A stretch of 64,000 nucleotides of DNA, taken from the NCBI GenBank assembly GCA_963668435.2, contig CAXXSC010000010.1, positions 496,001 through 560,000 of the forward strand, read 5' to 3'. The DNA is from G963668435 sp963668435. Lineage in GTDB: Bacteria > Latescibacterota > Latescibacteria > Latescibacterales > Latescibacteraceae. Within the stretch, counting starts at the first letter, position 1. Every line of letters begins with the position of its first letter. The position numbers and the translations under genes were made by a program. A model generated the notes under the pieces. That model made no database searches and was not told the DNA's origin. It saw only the letters and a list, made by a program, of their open reading frames with translations. Positions 27,666-37,708 of the stretch are shown piece by piece.

Positions 27666-29898
27666 TCAGAAACGAAGCATATAGCTGACCTTGAGAATAC
27701 CAGTATTCTGGAGCGTACGGTATCGATTGTCCTTATCTAACAGATGATTATAGACAAAATAGACATCGCTCCCCACTTTCGGTATGTAATGAAGCAGGAA
27801 GTTGACGTTGACAACCTCAGTCTCGTTGTTCCACTGGACAAAAGTCCGTGAATTGAGATTGGGTGTTATATCCACGACGATACGTGTACTGAACTCTTTT
27901 GGCGTGAAAGAGCGCCGGCCGATATCGATGGAATTCGTCAAAGCCTCAAGCCCCAGTGAATAGAACTTGCTCACTTTGAATGTTCCCCCAGCCTCGAAAC
28001 TGGTTTTCGTGCCATTCCAGAAATCACCGGTCTCTGCATCCATGCTGAAAGAAACCGGACGTTTTGACGAGGTTTCGGCACGCAGTGCATAATAGCGCCA
28101 TGAATACTCGCCCTTTTCGATCTCCACATCACGGTGGATTGTGAAACTCTCCTAGAGATTCTCGTAGGTGTGATACACAAGGAACGAGACAGTATCTCCT
28201 GAATTGAACTCGACACCGAGCGGTGTTGACCTGAATGTCCGGGTCAGAAGCGTGCTGCCCGGATCAGTTATGTAGCGGAACTGGCCCGGACTGAAAGTAA
28301 ATTTCTTGATGTAAGGGAGTGAACTGCGCGGCGTAAATGACAGATTCGTTTCAAATTTCCTGATACCGTTCCTGTCCACATAGCCGACCTCTGGAGAATA
28401 GGACTGTCCCAAGGCATGATAGAGCAGCGAAATGCGGTATTGATCATTGGGAAGCGCAAGATACAGCCGCCCCGCCCTCCTGCCATGCTCGACACCGGGC
28501 GAATTGTTTTCGGCGACATATCCACCGAAAGACAAATTCTGGCTGCCGAAAAAAGAACTCGTGTTGTAGGCGAAATCGGCGCCATATGCCTGGCTGTCAT
28601 GACGGGAATCGGAAACATTGGTGCCGATAAAACCGATGTAGGATTTTTCGAGCACATCTTTTTTTACCCGAACGATCGAGTAGTTTGCCGAGGGGATATC
28701 GCCCTTTTGGTCGGTATGCATGGAAATGACACCGATATTGTAGCTGCCGGCCTTGCCGATGAGTTTCGCACCACCGAGAATAGGCACCTGTTCACGATCA
28801 GGGGAAATCCCGATGCGCCTTGAGTAAAATGGCGAGGAAACGTTGGAGGCGAAATCGAAAATCTCCGACCCCTCGATGAAAAACTCCCGTTTTTCGGGAT
28901 ATCGTATGCTGAAACGGGTGAGATTGACTTCTTCGCGATCACTTTCGACCTGCGCGAAATCGGTAAAATGGTGACATCGAGAGTCAGATCGCTTGTCAGG
29001 GAATATTTAACATCGAGACCGTAGTTGAAATCACGATCGAGGTCCTCATGTGCCTGTTTTTCGAAACCGGTCATGACATAAGGTTTTAGTCGGCCTGACG
29101 TTTTCTTTCAATACCTTTGATGCCCTCGAGCGTCCCTGTATGAGAAAGCTGCATGAGCCCCTCGTTCTGCCGCCAGGAGGTCCACAGCACATCTTCGTTC
29201 TTACGGCTGATCTTGCGCCTGAAATTAATACTCCAACGCTGTTCTTTGCCTGAGGGGAAACGAAGCGTCTTGAACGGGATGACAAATTCCGCTTTCCAGC
29301 CCCGGTCATCTATTCGGGAGGCTACATCCCAGACTGCGTTCCAGCTCTCGTCGGCATCACCGCTGGCGCCCATATCACCAGTCTTGACAAGGGCGTCATA
29401 GCGGGTGCCGTTGGGATTTGTGATAAAAAGATAGCCAGAACGGCGATCCATGAATGTATCGATCAAAATTGAAAAACTGTCGTCGCTTGCCATCCCGCTG
29501 TCCCGTTTCTGCTCTTTCGAGATGATAGCACCGGGATCGGAGTCGAGACAGAGAACACCGATATAGAGGTTCTCTTTGTCATAGAGAACCCGGACCTCTG
29601 TCCGTTCGCTCGCGGCTGCACCCTCCACAAGCTCCCGCTGGGTGAAAACATCTACGGGGACAGCGTTATCCCAGTCCTCTTCGCGGAGAGAGCCATCGAT
29701 GGTGATTTTTCCAGCAGCAGGTACAGCAGTTAGCACAGCTGTATATTCACCATCCTGCGCATACACGGTTTCGGCAGCGGTCAGTAGAAACAAAAACGTT
29801 GTTACCGCTATCCACAACATTCGGCTCGCGTGGATGGACACATCAAAATGGATAAAGCGTTTAAAGCTAAGCTGGGAATGTTTTTTTAATGAAAGCAC
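27666..29898 (-). pseudogene. DUF5916-family (CBM9-like domain plus barrel) protein with three disruptions
   Basis: GTG 29898 or ATG 29820 starts a signal peptide (TVYAQDG). Residues about 60-250 are a carbohydrate-binding family 9-like beta domain, followed by a long beta-rich region with outer-membrane-barrel character, ending in VSYMLRF. Three lesions: a one-base loss near 29086 (restoring it gives the expected DLKPYVMTG), another shift near 28957-28970 (then PDFAQVESD, typical of the family), and an in-frame TAG at 28152-28154 (likely from CAG). Downstream parts are otherwise clean. The family is exported and of unknown function. It precedes the damaged response regulator by 219 nt on the same strand. 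Confidence 0.85.
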
Positions 29899-30506
29899 TT
29901 TGCAGGTTCTCCGTACTTAAATGGTAATTATCTGTATTGTATATTATTTTTTTGCAATATTAGCCTAATACTCAAAAGTATTTGTGAGATCAAAGATTAT
30001 CTAATAACAATTTCATGAACTCAGCTCACATTTTATTGAGCACAGTACAAATAGTATTCAGTTAGGCGAAATATTATTAATGATAGAATGTTATCCAGAG
30101 CGATTCACAATTCACCGTATAATGTGAACGTCATGAGCCAACTGTCGGCAAAAGGATACAGTCAGCACCCCGGATACGTTTTTCTTTACGGCCAATGTAT
30201 CGAATGATTTTGTAGGAAATCTGTTGTGAAGCTATTGCATTTCCCGCCGACAAATTACATTCAACGGCTACTGTAGATGGGAATCGTTCGGAAGAAGGTA
30301 AATACGGTAGTGCGAAGAGATGAAAGGAAAGGACGGGATTCAGTTATAAGGAGCGGCGATCAGCACAGGCAGGAAAAACTATATACCGGCAATGCCTCGA
30401 GTGCATAATAAAAAAGAGCCTGTATTTAACCAAGCTCCTGCTAACAAATTTATAACACGCAATGCGTATATTGTGGACTATGGAATAGCGGATCAGACAC
30501 ACATTT
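29899..30506. other. Gene-free AT-rich interval
   Basis: About 600 nt between the broken DUF5916 gene and the cyclic-nucleotide-binding gene. I see no convincing ORF, tRNA, transposon end or long repeat. The few short ORFs are under 75 codons and lack ribosome sites. It may be decayed coding sequence like its neighbour, but nothing recognisable remains. Confidence 0.55.
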
Positions 30507-31016
30507 TCAGAGACTTTTCTGTTCGATGGAAACAATATAGTCCTGCATTTCCTGCATACGCTCATTATCAGCGCCGATGCGGTCTGCGAGGATCTTGATG
30601 ACCTTACTCATGATCTTGACACCAAAATCGGTATTACGCCGTATCAGGGCATTGAGATCGTTGCGGGACAGCATGAGCATGGCGCTTTTCTGCATTGCCT
30701 GGACGTAGGCGGTGCGGGGTTCACCGGTAAAAACGCCCATTTCGCCGATACAATTGATCGGCTCGATAGTGGCAACCGGCGCACTGTCCCCCATTTTTAC
30801 CGCGAGCCTGCCGGAAAGCAGGATGTACATGGCATTGGACTGTTCGCCTTTTTTGCAGAGAAGCTGCCCCTCATTAACCACGATTTTCGAGCTGACAGCA
30901 AGAATCTTTCTCAGCATGGAGGCTGGCAGGTCTGAAAAAAGCGGGATTTTCTGCAAAAAGGTGATCAACCGCGCTTTCTGTTCGGCCCGTTGACGCTCCA
31001 AACTATCATTTGACAT
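30507..31016 (-). CDS. Stand-alone cyclic nucleotide-binding domain protein
   Basis: 169 residues from ATG 31016 with AGGAG upstream. A single cNMP-binding domain (about 24-145) with FSDLPASMLRKI, CKKGEQSNAMYILLSGRLAV and the phosphate-binding cassette GEMGVFTGEPRTA, in which Glu92 and Arg101 would hold the cyclic nucleotide. The C-terminus is a helix and short coiled coil, with no helix-turn-helix DNA-binding domain, so it is not a CRP-type repressor/activator. It probably signals through a partner protein. A related domain is inserted in the permease at 51465-52754. Divergent from the TPR gene. Confidence 0.85.
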   Translation of the reverse strand: MSNDSLERQRAEQKARLITFLQKIPLFSDLPASMLRKILAVSSKIVVNEGQLLCKKGEQSNAMYILLSGRLAVKMGDSAPVATIEPINCIGEMGVFTGEPRTAYVQAMQKSAMLMLSRNDLNALIRRNTDFGVKIMSKVIKILADRIGADNERMQEMQDYIVSIEQKSL

Positions 31017-31162
31017 CAATTGCTCCTGAGGCGATATTTATACAATGATACGGCGTTTTGGCAGAGGACTTATTAAGTAATTCCAGGTCAGTAAAAAATG
31101 ACAGACACACATCGGAATTTACATAATCAGTCCGCAAATACTGTCTCTAAAAGTATAATACA

Positions 31163-31191
31163 TTGCATGGGGCAGTCAATAGTTATATAAT
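31163..31191 (+). promoter_or_regulatory. Promoter of the TPR gene
   Basis: -10 TATAAT (31186-31191, consensus), 17-nt spacer, weak -35 TTGCAT (31163-31168). About 40 nt before the start codon. Confidence 0.55.
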
Positions 31192-31230
31192 CGTAAAGCA
31201 AAAAAAAACACTTCGCAGCCACGGCTTTCG

Positions 31231-33087
31231 ATGAAAACAAACGCTTTACATACTGTACGACATTTACTTACGGCATGCTTCATTCTTCTGCTGATGCTGT
31301 TGGTTATGTTAATGGTCCGACCGTCACTGGCAGCTGAACTGCAGCCGGACAGCCTCGGCCGTGCCGGAATACTCCTTGAAGAGGGTAAGGCCGACAGCGC
31401 GGCAGTCATCCTGTTCGACATCATGGAAACACTCGGCCAGGATCAACGCGAACAGCGTGCCGAGGCGCTCTATTATCTTGCCATGTCGATGAAAGCTCTC
31501 GGTCGTCTCGGCGAGGAGATCAATTGCCTGATCTCAGCGCGGGAAACAGGCATTGATGTGCCTTTCGCGGATAATATCCGGCTTTCGTACGCTCAAATCC
31601 TTCTCGACACCGGCAATTTCGACGGCTGTATCGGCATTCTCGAGGAATTCCGGGAATCATTCTCAAGTTCACCTCTCATGCCCGACATTCTCTACACTGC
31701 AGGCAACGCCCACCTCGCGCGAAAAGACTATCTCAGAGCCTCGAACATATATAATGAAATTCTGAATAATTATCCTGAGGCATCAACTGCCGGCGAGGCA
31801 CTCATGAAAAGCGCTGTCTGCCTCTATCACCTCGATCTTGTTAACGGTGCGATCCAGCAGCTGGAACGTTATCTCTCACAGAATCCCGGCGGAGCCAATA
31901 TACGAGATGCCCTCTATACGCTGGGCCATGCGTACATGCAACGGGATAACACAATCGGCGCAGCCAACACATTCAAACGACTTACCCTTCGTTTTCCCGA
32001 CCATCCCGAACTCATCGACCTGAACTACCTCATGGGAAAACTCTTTTTTGAGTCTGGCGAATTCGTCGAGTCTGAAAACGCTTTCGAGAATTTCGTATTC
32101 AACAGCAATCCTGACGACGACCGCCATGACGAAGCGTTATACTACCTGGAACGCATCAAATTCAGGACAGGCCGCTACGCGCACGAGTATGATATTGCGG
32201 AAAACTTTATCGCCAAATATCCGGACAGTCCACGTGCCCCATCGCTTCTTTTTGACCTTGCACATTACTACCAGGCAAGGAAAATGATGGATTCAGCAAT
32301 CGAGCACTACCAGGTGCTGTTGAACAATCCGCTCTACAGCGCTTATGCGGATTCCGCGGCACTTCTCATCGCGGACACATATTATCAAAACAACATGACC
32401 GAAAAAGCCCGTCTTTTCCTCGCCAGCACAGCCGAATCGTCCAGCGACACAACACGTATCCAGCTTATGCACTGTAAACTCGGCGAAATCAGCGAACTCG
32501 AGGAACGTTACGACGAGGCAATCGCGTTTTATGACCTCGTGCTCGAAAAGGATGCAGGTTCCGATCTGGCGCTCCGCTCTCTCCGGGGTATAGCAAGGAC
32601 ATTCAGAGCCATGCAACGCTGGCTCGAGGCCGCGAAAACCAACGAGCGTATCATTAATGAATTCCCTGTTCGCGGGGCCACTGTCGACACCTATATTGAA
32701 CTGTCGGAGATATTTTTCCTCCAGGGCAATACGTTGAAATCGGCAAATACCGCGCTTAAAGCCGCAAGTATCGCAGACTCGTCGAGAAAGTACGAACTGA
32801 CACTGAACGCCGCCGAGCTGTTCGAAAATATTGACGAAGACCAGGCGTTCGATATTTATGAAGAGCTCTATAACAACAGCGAAACGCCGCCGCAGTTCCG
32901 CACCACTGCACTGATGCATTATGGCGATCTTGCCTCACGGTCGGGTCTGAGAGAAATAGCGCTCTCAGCTTTCGACAGGGTTGTCGCCGACGCCGCGGAT
33001 TCGATCGCGGTTATCGAGGCGCGCAGGAAAATCGGAGACATCCAGGGCTCTGTGGCAGACAGCACCGGGGTTATCAGGAACCAGTAA
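31231..33087 (+). CDS. Exported tetratricopeptide-repeat protein
   Basis: 618 residues with a signal peptide (hydrophobic segment about 12-35, cleavage near SLAAE). The rest is made of tandem TPR-type helical hairpins, for example ILYTAGNAHLARKDYLRASNI, ALYTLGHAYMQRDNTIGAAN and LLFDLAHYYQARKMMDSAIE, perhaps 13-15 repeats. Some resemble BamD/CpoB-type outer-membrane assembly repeats. It stands upstream of YjbQ and LptD on the same strand; a role in envelope assembly is plausible from domain type and position, but not shown. Confidence 0.82.
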   Translation: MKTNALHTVRHLLTACFILLLMLLVMLMVRPSLAAELQPDSLGRAGILLEEGKADSAAVILFDIMETLGQDQREQRAEALYYLAMSMKALGRLGEEINCLISARETGIDVPFADNIRLSYAQILLDTGNFDGCIGILEEFRESFSSSPLMPDILYTAGNAHLARKDYLRASNIYNEILNNYPEASTAGEALMKSAVCLYHLDLVNGAIQQLERYLSQNPGGANIRDALYTLGHAYMQRDNTIGAANTFKRLTLRFPDHPELIDLNYLMGKLFFESGEFVESENAFENFVFNSNPDDDRHDEALYYLERIKFRTGRYAHEYDIAENFIAKYPDSPRAPSLLFDLAHYYQARKMMDSAIEHYQVLLNNPLYSAYADSAALLIADTYYQNNMTEKARLFLASTAESSSDTTRIQLMHCKLGEISELEERYDEAIAFYDLVLEKDAGSDLALRSLRGIARTFRAMQRWLEAAKTNERIINEFPVRGATVDTYIELSEIFFLQGNTLKSANTALKAASIADSSRKYELTLNAAELFENIDEDQAFDIYEELYNNSETPPQFRTTALMHYGDLASRSGLREIALSAFDRVVADAADSIAVIEARRKIGDIQGSVADSTGVIRNQ

Positions 33088-33123
33088 CATCACGGCACAA
33101 CAATTCACCCGAAAGGACAGTCC

Positions 33124-33522
33124 ATGACAGAACGGTTCAGCGTTCAGACGAGAAGCAGGTCGGATTTTATCGATATCACAGCCCAGATCAGGAATATCGT
33201 GGCAAAATCGGGTGTCAGCGAGGGAATCTGCCACATTTTCGTGCCGCATACCACAGCCGGAGTCACCATAAATGAAAACGCCGATCCCGATGTGACATTT
33301 GACATGAAAAACGCTCTCGACAAGCTCATTCCCTGGACCGACGGCTACCATCATTTCGAGGGAAATTCAGCCGCCCATATCAAAGCATCGCTCATGGGAT
33401 TTTCAGCAACAGTGCCGATTGATAATGAATCGCTTGTTTTCGGTACCTGGCAATGTATATATTTCTGCGAGTTCGATGGTCCCAGGACACGCAGTGTTGT
33501 CGTGACCGTCACAAAAGCCTGA
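33124..33522 (+). CDS. YjbQ family protein (UPF0047)
   Basis: 132 residues, the usual family length, with GAAAGGA upstream. Family motifs: CHIFVPHTTAGVTINENADPD, YHHFEGNSAAHIKASLMG and LVFGTWQCIYFCEFDGPR. The fold is a trimeric beta structure with a conserved His/Glu cluster. Some members have thiamine-phosphate synthase-like activity, but the physiological role is unsettled. 36 nt after the TPR gene, 70 nt before lptD. Confidence 0.92.
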   Translation: MTERFSVQTRSRSDFIDITAQIRNIVAKSGVSEGICHIFVPHTTAGVTINENADPDVTFDMKNALDKLIPWTDGYHHFEGNSAAHIKASLMGFSATVPIDNESLVFGTWQCIYFCEFDGPRTRSVVVTVTKA

Positions 33523-33592
33523 CACGTGCTTCCGGACAGTACCTGACCGGTGCCTGTCCCTCATACCACCTTAGTCCACGTGCGTTGTATTC

Positions 33593-35998
33593 ATGCTGAA
33601 AACAGTCATAACAGCCGTTCTGTCAGTCCTCTTTTTTGCTCCGGCGGCTTTCGCGGCTGAGAAAAATATCGAAAAAGCCGACTCTTTCGAGGGATATGCT
33701 ATTGCTGATTCCCTCGAATATACCGCCGATGTCATCCGCTACCTCTATGAAGAGCGTATGATCCTCCTCTCCGGCAATGCGAAAATCAATTACATGGGCA
33801 ACACGCTCACCAGCGGCAGGATAATATATCATCAGGATCACGATTTCCTCGAGGCGGTCGGTATAGAGGATTCCACCGGCACACTGAAGGATACGCCCAT
33901 TTTCACCGACAGCACCGGCCAGGAAATGAAAGGCATTTCAATAAAATATGATCTCGTGACCCAGAAAGGTTACATCAGCCGTGGTCGTTCCAAATATGAA
34001 AACGGCTTCATGGCCGCGGAGAAAATCAAACGTGCCGCCGATGATACCCTGTACATAGCCAATGGGACCTATACGACCTGCGATATTGAAGACCATCCCC
34101 ACTTCTATTTCGCCGGCAAACGCATGAAGTTCATTCTCAACGACAAGCTTATCATCAAACCCATTGTCGGCTATGTCCATGAGATACCGGTTTTCTGGTT
34201 CCCGTTTTACGTATTCCCCATCAAGCAGGGAAGGCAGTCGGGCTTCCTCACGCCGCGTTACGGCTCCTCACGTCGCGAGGGCCGTTATTTCTCCAATCTC
34301 GGCTATTATTACGCGCCAAACGACTATGTGGACTATAAAGGCGCGGGAACATTAAGGGAACGCAACGGCTGGCTGGTGAAAAACTGGGTGAATTACAACA
34401 AAAAATATGTCATGTCGGGATCGATTTTCGGATCATACGAGAGCAGACGGGAAAACGACAAAAAAACACAGCAGTACAAGGTCCGCATGTCGCACCGTCA
34501 CACTGTCTCCCCCACCCTGACCATCAGCGGCAGCGGCCGCTTCGAGAGCGAGTCCTATTCAAGCTATAACTCCAGCAACCTCCTCGAGGCAATGAGCCAG
34601 GAGATGAACTCATCCCTGACAGTAAACAAGCGCTGGAAGGAAAGCGGCAACAGCCTGATCACGACAGTGAAACACACGAAACGTCTCGACACCGACAGGA
34701 CGACCATGACACTGCCGAGCCTTTCTTTTTCAATGCCGCGAAAACTCCTGTTCGGAGACAACAGCAAGAAAGAGACGCGGAAATATTCCAACGTGGTCAA
34801 CACCGAACCCGAAAGCGACTGGCGAAACTCGATCTACTATTCTTTCAGCACACGTTTCAACAACAGGGCCACGCAGGACACTCTCGGCAACGGTTACGAC
34901 CGCGACCTCAACCTGAACACGAGCCTTTCGAGTTCACAGAAACTCATGGGTTGGCTGGTGAGCGAACCATCGCTTTCATTGTCGGAAAGCATGCAGGTGA
35001 CAAAAGACGTGGACGAGGACGAATATTACAGCCGCAACGACAATATTTCCGCAGGAATGCGTCTGAACACAACCATCTATGGTAATTTCGCGCCCAGGAT
35101 CGGGAATTTGACAGCGCTGCGGCATGTGATAACGCCATCCGTATCCTACTCATACGGAAAAAACAGGAGCTTTGAGGGCGAAGATGTCGATGTCTGGTAC
35201 CGTTTCGACCAGGATGACAAGGACAACGGCCGGACCAACAATATCAATTTCAACCTGAGAAATGTTTTCCAGGCAAAAACGCTCAAGGACGATAAAGAGA
35301 ACAAGTTCGACCTGTTCAAACTTGATTTTTCCACCTCGGTGAACATGGAAGCGGAGCAACGCAGGATGTCGGCATTGAGAACGACATTCGATTTCAAACC
35401 GCTGAAAATATTCACCACACGCTTAACCGCATCCCACAGCTTTTACGATGACAATGATAATTTTGATATTCTCAACCCATTCCTCGACAACCTCAATATC
35501 ACATCGAGCCTTGGCCTTTCCCAGAAAAGCCTGGGATTTCTTTCTGTGTCCTCGCGTGATGATGCCAACAACAGCATGGGCAGTGACGATTTCGATACGA
35601 CGGGAAGCAGTTTTAGCAGCAGCATGTCAGACAGCGGGCCGAAACATAGCGGCGGCTCGAGGGCATTCAATCTCCGCTTTTCCCATACATATGGTATCAG
35701 GAGAAGGGCAATAACGGGAGCGAAGGACAAGTACACGGCAACTCACACCATCAAGCCGGAGCTGTCCTTCTCGCCAAGCAGGAAATTCTCATTGAGATAC
35801 TACTGTTATTACAATTTCGAGGATAAGGAACTTGTCGATCAGCGGATCGTGATTTCCCGCGATCTGCACTGCTGGGAAGCCAACTTGTCGTGGGTACCGC
35901 AAGGCTATCGGGAGGGGTTCTATTTCAAGGTCAATATCAAGGAACTTCCAGATGTTAAAATAGAACAGAGAAGGGGTTCTTCAACTCTTGGCTACTGA
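33593..35998 (+). CDS. lptD: LPS-assembly protein LptD (OstA)
   Basis: 801 residues with a signal peptide (AFAAE). Residues about 35-170 form the OstA/LptA-like beta-jellyroll (AKINYMGNTLTSGRIIYHQD). The LptD barrel follows, with characteristic PVFWFPFYVFPIKQGRQSGF and a long run of beta strands to the C-terminus. It inserts lipopolysaccharide in the outer leaflet of the outer membrane. Cysteines are few, so the two interlocking disulphides of the E. coli protein are not conserved. Its presence shows an LPS-bearing outer membrane. No lptE is visible nearby. Confidence 0.93.
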   Translation: MLKTVITAVLSVLFFAPAAFAAEKNIEKADSFEGYAIADSLEYTADVIRYLYEERMILLSGNAKINYMGNTLTSGRIIYHQDHDFLEAVGIEDSTGTLKDTPIFTDSTGQEMKGISIKYDLVTQKGYISRGRSKYENGFMAAEKIKRAADDTLYIANGTYTTCDIEDHPHFYFAGKRMKFILNDKLIIKPIVGYVHEIPVFWFPFYVFPIKQGRQSGFLTPRYGSSRREGRYFSNLGYYYAPNDYVDYKGAGTLRERNGWLVKNWVNYNKKYVMSGSIFGSYESRRENDKKTQQYKVRMSHRHTVSPTLTISGSGRFESESYSSYNSSNLLEAMSQEMNSSLTVNKRWKESGNSLITTVKHTKRLDTDRTTMTLPSLSFSMPRKLLFGDNSKKETRKYSNVVNTEPESDWRNSIYYSFSTRFNNRATQDTLGNGYDRDLNLNTSLSSSQKLMGWLVSEPSLSLSESMQVTKDVDEDEYYSRNDNISAGMRLNTTIYGNFAPRIGNLTALRHVITPSVSYSYGKNRSFEGEDVDVWYRFDQDDKDNGRTNNINFNLRNVFQAKTLKDDKENKFDLFKLDFSTSVNMEAEQRRMSALRTTFDFKPLKIFTTRLTASHSFYDDNDNFDILNPFLDNLNITSSLGLSQKSLGFLSVSSRDDANNSMGSDDFDTTGSSFSSSMSDSGPKHSGGSRAFNLRFSHTYGIRRRAITGAKDKYTATHTIKPELSFSPSRKFSLRYYCYYNFEDKELVDQRIVISRDLHCWEANLSWVPQGYREGFYFKVNIKELPDVKIEQRRGSSTLGY

Positions 35999-36055
35999 AA
36001 TGCATAAAATGTAGAGAAAATGGCGTTTTTTTCACGTTTTGCACTTATTTTTTTC

Positions 36056-36084
36056 TTGACTTCTCATAGCACTGAAAGTATTGT
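36056..36084 (+). promoter_or_regulatory. Promoter of the HU gene
   Basis: -35 TTGACT (36056-36061), 17-nt spacer, -10 TATTGT (36079-36084). It is followed by a full-strength ribosome site AAAGGAGGTGA just before the ATG, suggesting very high expression. Confidence 0.7.
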
Positions 36085-36125
36085 TAGTGAGAATCAACAT
36101 TCCGTTAACCCAAAGGAGGTGAAGT

Positions 36126-36398
36126 ATGACCAAAGAGGAACTGATTGCGAAAGCAGCAGCTGATGCAGACATTTCAAAAGCACAGGCAGGAGCCGCTCTG
36201 AAATCGATTCTTGATAGCATCGAAGGCGCTCTTAAAGGTGGCGACAAAGTTAGTCTGGTCGGTTTTGGAACATTTTCCGTTTCCGAGCGTGCAGCACGTA
36301 TCGGCAGGAATCCGCAGACTCAGGAAGAGATGAAGATTCCCGCAGCTAAAATCCCGAAATTCAAAGCAGGGAAGAAGCTCAAAGACGCCGTCAACTAA
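36126..36398 (+). CDS. HU family DNA-binding protein
   Basis: 90 residues, the normal HU length. Sequence pattern KEELIAKAAADADISKAQA, VGFGTFSVSERAARIGRNP (the DNA-intercalating arm) and a basic C-terminus FKAGKKLKDAVN. Bends and compacts DNA as a dimer. Own promoter, very strong ribosome site and terminator make it a single-gene unit. Confidence 0.97.
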   Translation: MTKEELIAKAAADADISKAQAGAALKSILDSIEGALKGGDKVSLVGFGTFSVSERAARIGRNPQTQEEMKIPAAKIPKFKAGKKLKDAVN

Positions 36399-36423
36399 TG
36401 CACAGCTAACGAGCTTGAAATAG

Positions 36424-36450
36424 AGGGCAGTCTTTCGGGACTGCCCTTTT
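36424..36450 (+). terminator. Intrinsic terminator of the HU gene
   Basis: AGGGCAGTC (36424-36432) and GACTGCCCT (36439-36447) form a 9-bp stem with a 6-nt loop, then a short T-run. Confidence 0.88.
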
Positions 36451-36600
36451 GTGATACTGGACCAAAATGCCGAAACAGCATCCGAAACAGCCCGCAAATA
36501 AAATGCAATAACATGCACATAATCCCCGGCACCACTCGTTCAGGTATCAAGACCCAACGTTTCAAACTGTCACCATGCAAAGGGAGCTATATTACATAAT

Positions 36601-37047
36601 ATGAAAGCGGTTGTACAACGAGTCGACCATTGCTCAGTTGAGGTCGATAGCCAAACGGTCTCCGCAATTGGCAGAGGACTCCTGATCCTGCTCGGCGTTG
36701 CTCAAGGAGACGACGAAAACGATCTTAGGCTTCTTGTGAGAAAATGCGCCGGATTGAGGATTTTCCCCGATGACGAGGGCAGGATGAACCGCTCAGTATT
36801 GGATGTGGGTGGCGAGATCCTCGTTGTCAGCCAGTTCACCCTTTTCGGTGATGTAAAAAGAGGCCTCCGCCCCTATTTTGGAGATGCCGCTGAACCGGAA
36901 ACAGCCGACAGCCTCTATAAGGATTTTATGGATTCCCTCGCAGCCGAAGGCCTGACGGTCAAAGGAGGTTCGTTCGGCGCGCATATGCACGTCTCGCTTT
37001 TGAACGACGGGCCGGTAACGATTATTCTCGATACAGCGGCAATGTAG
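36601..37047 (+). CDS. dtd: D-aminoacyl-tRNA deacylase
   Basis: 148 residues, normal length. Starts MKAVVQRVDHCSVEV as in DTD proteins; carries the SQFTLFGD motif and the GPVTIILDT motif (the Gly-Pro pair that excludes L-amino acids). It frees tRNA from D-amino acids and misattached glycine in the cytoplasm. First of a short run with maf. Confidence 0.95.
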   Translation: MKAVVQRVDHCSVEVDSQTVSAIGRGLLILLGVAQGDDENDLRLLVRKCAGLRIFPDDEGRMNRSVLDVGGEILVVSQFTLFGDVKRGLRPYFGDAAEPETADSLYKDFMDSLAAEGLTVKGGSFGAHMHVSLLNDGPVTIILDTAAM

Positions 37048-37094
37048 CAGAACCAACAGTTAAGGCCACCAGAATCAAAACAGGAAAGAACAGC

Positions 37095-37688
37095 ATGAAT
37101 ATCATCCTCGCCTCACAATCGCCGCGCAGAAAAGAGTTGATGCACCTTCTGGGACATCCTTTCCGGGTCATGCCCTCTTCCGCCGAGGAAAACAGGATTG
37201 CTGGCGAGACACCAGCCGATCATGTCACACGCCTTTCCGAAAGCAAGGCCCTGGAGGTGTCCGGCCGTGTCGAAAAGGCGATTGTCATCGGCTCCGACAC
37301 TGTTGTTGTCCTTGAAAGAGCCATCCTCGAAAAACCGGAATCGCCTGAACACGCTGTCGAAATGCTCCTGGAACTACAGGGAAAAACACACACGGTATTT
37401 TCCGGTTACGCTCTCGTTGATTCCGACACAAAAAAATGCTATCTTGCATATGATACTACCGAGGTGACAATGCGGCCGTTTACGCGCGGCATGGCAGAAC
37501 GGTATGTGGCGACTGGCGAACCGCTTGACAAAGCAGGCGCTTACGGCATCCAGGGCTTCGGTGCGGTACTGATCGACTCGATACAGGGATGTTATTTCAA
37601 CGTTATGGGACTGCCGCTGCCGAAACTCATGGCAGCACTCAACGATTTCACAGACGGTGCTGTTGGCTATTTCTGCAATAACCATTAA
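37095..37688 (+). CDS. maf: Maf family nucleoside-triphosphate pyrophosphatase
   Basis: 197 residues. Begins IILASQSPRRKELM (phosphate-binding start of Maf), then VIGSDTVVVLE and the DKAGAYGIQGFGAVLID segment typical of the family. Hydrolyses non-canonical or modified nucleoside triphosphates such as m5UTP or dTTP analogues in the cytoplasm. 47 nt after dtd. Confidence 0.94.
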   Translation: MNIILASQSPRRKELMHLLGHPFRVMPSSAEENRIAGETPADHVTRLSESKALEVSGRVEKAIVIGSDTVVVLERAILEKPESPEHAVEMLLELQGKTHTVFSGYALVDSDTKKCYLAYDTTEVTMRPFTRGMAERYVATGEPLDKAGAYGIQGFGAVLIDSIQGCYFNVMGLPLPKLMAALNDFTDGAVGYFCNNH

Positions 37689-37708
37689 GACAATACGGAG
37701 TAGAACCT

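Noticed and set aside
25478..29898. Reassignment of a stop codon as explanation for in-frame TAA and TAG
   Set aside because: Intact genes nearby end in TAA (HU, lysA), TAG (dtd) and TGA (lptD), and frameshifts are also present, so mutation or sequence error is simpler.
30344..30598. Two short overlapping frames, one on each strand
   Set aside because: Under 75 codons, no ribosome sites, partly overlapping the 3' end of the cyclic-nucleotide-binding gene.
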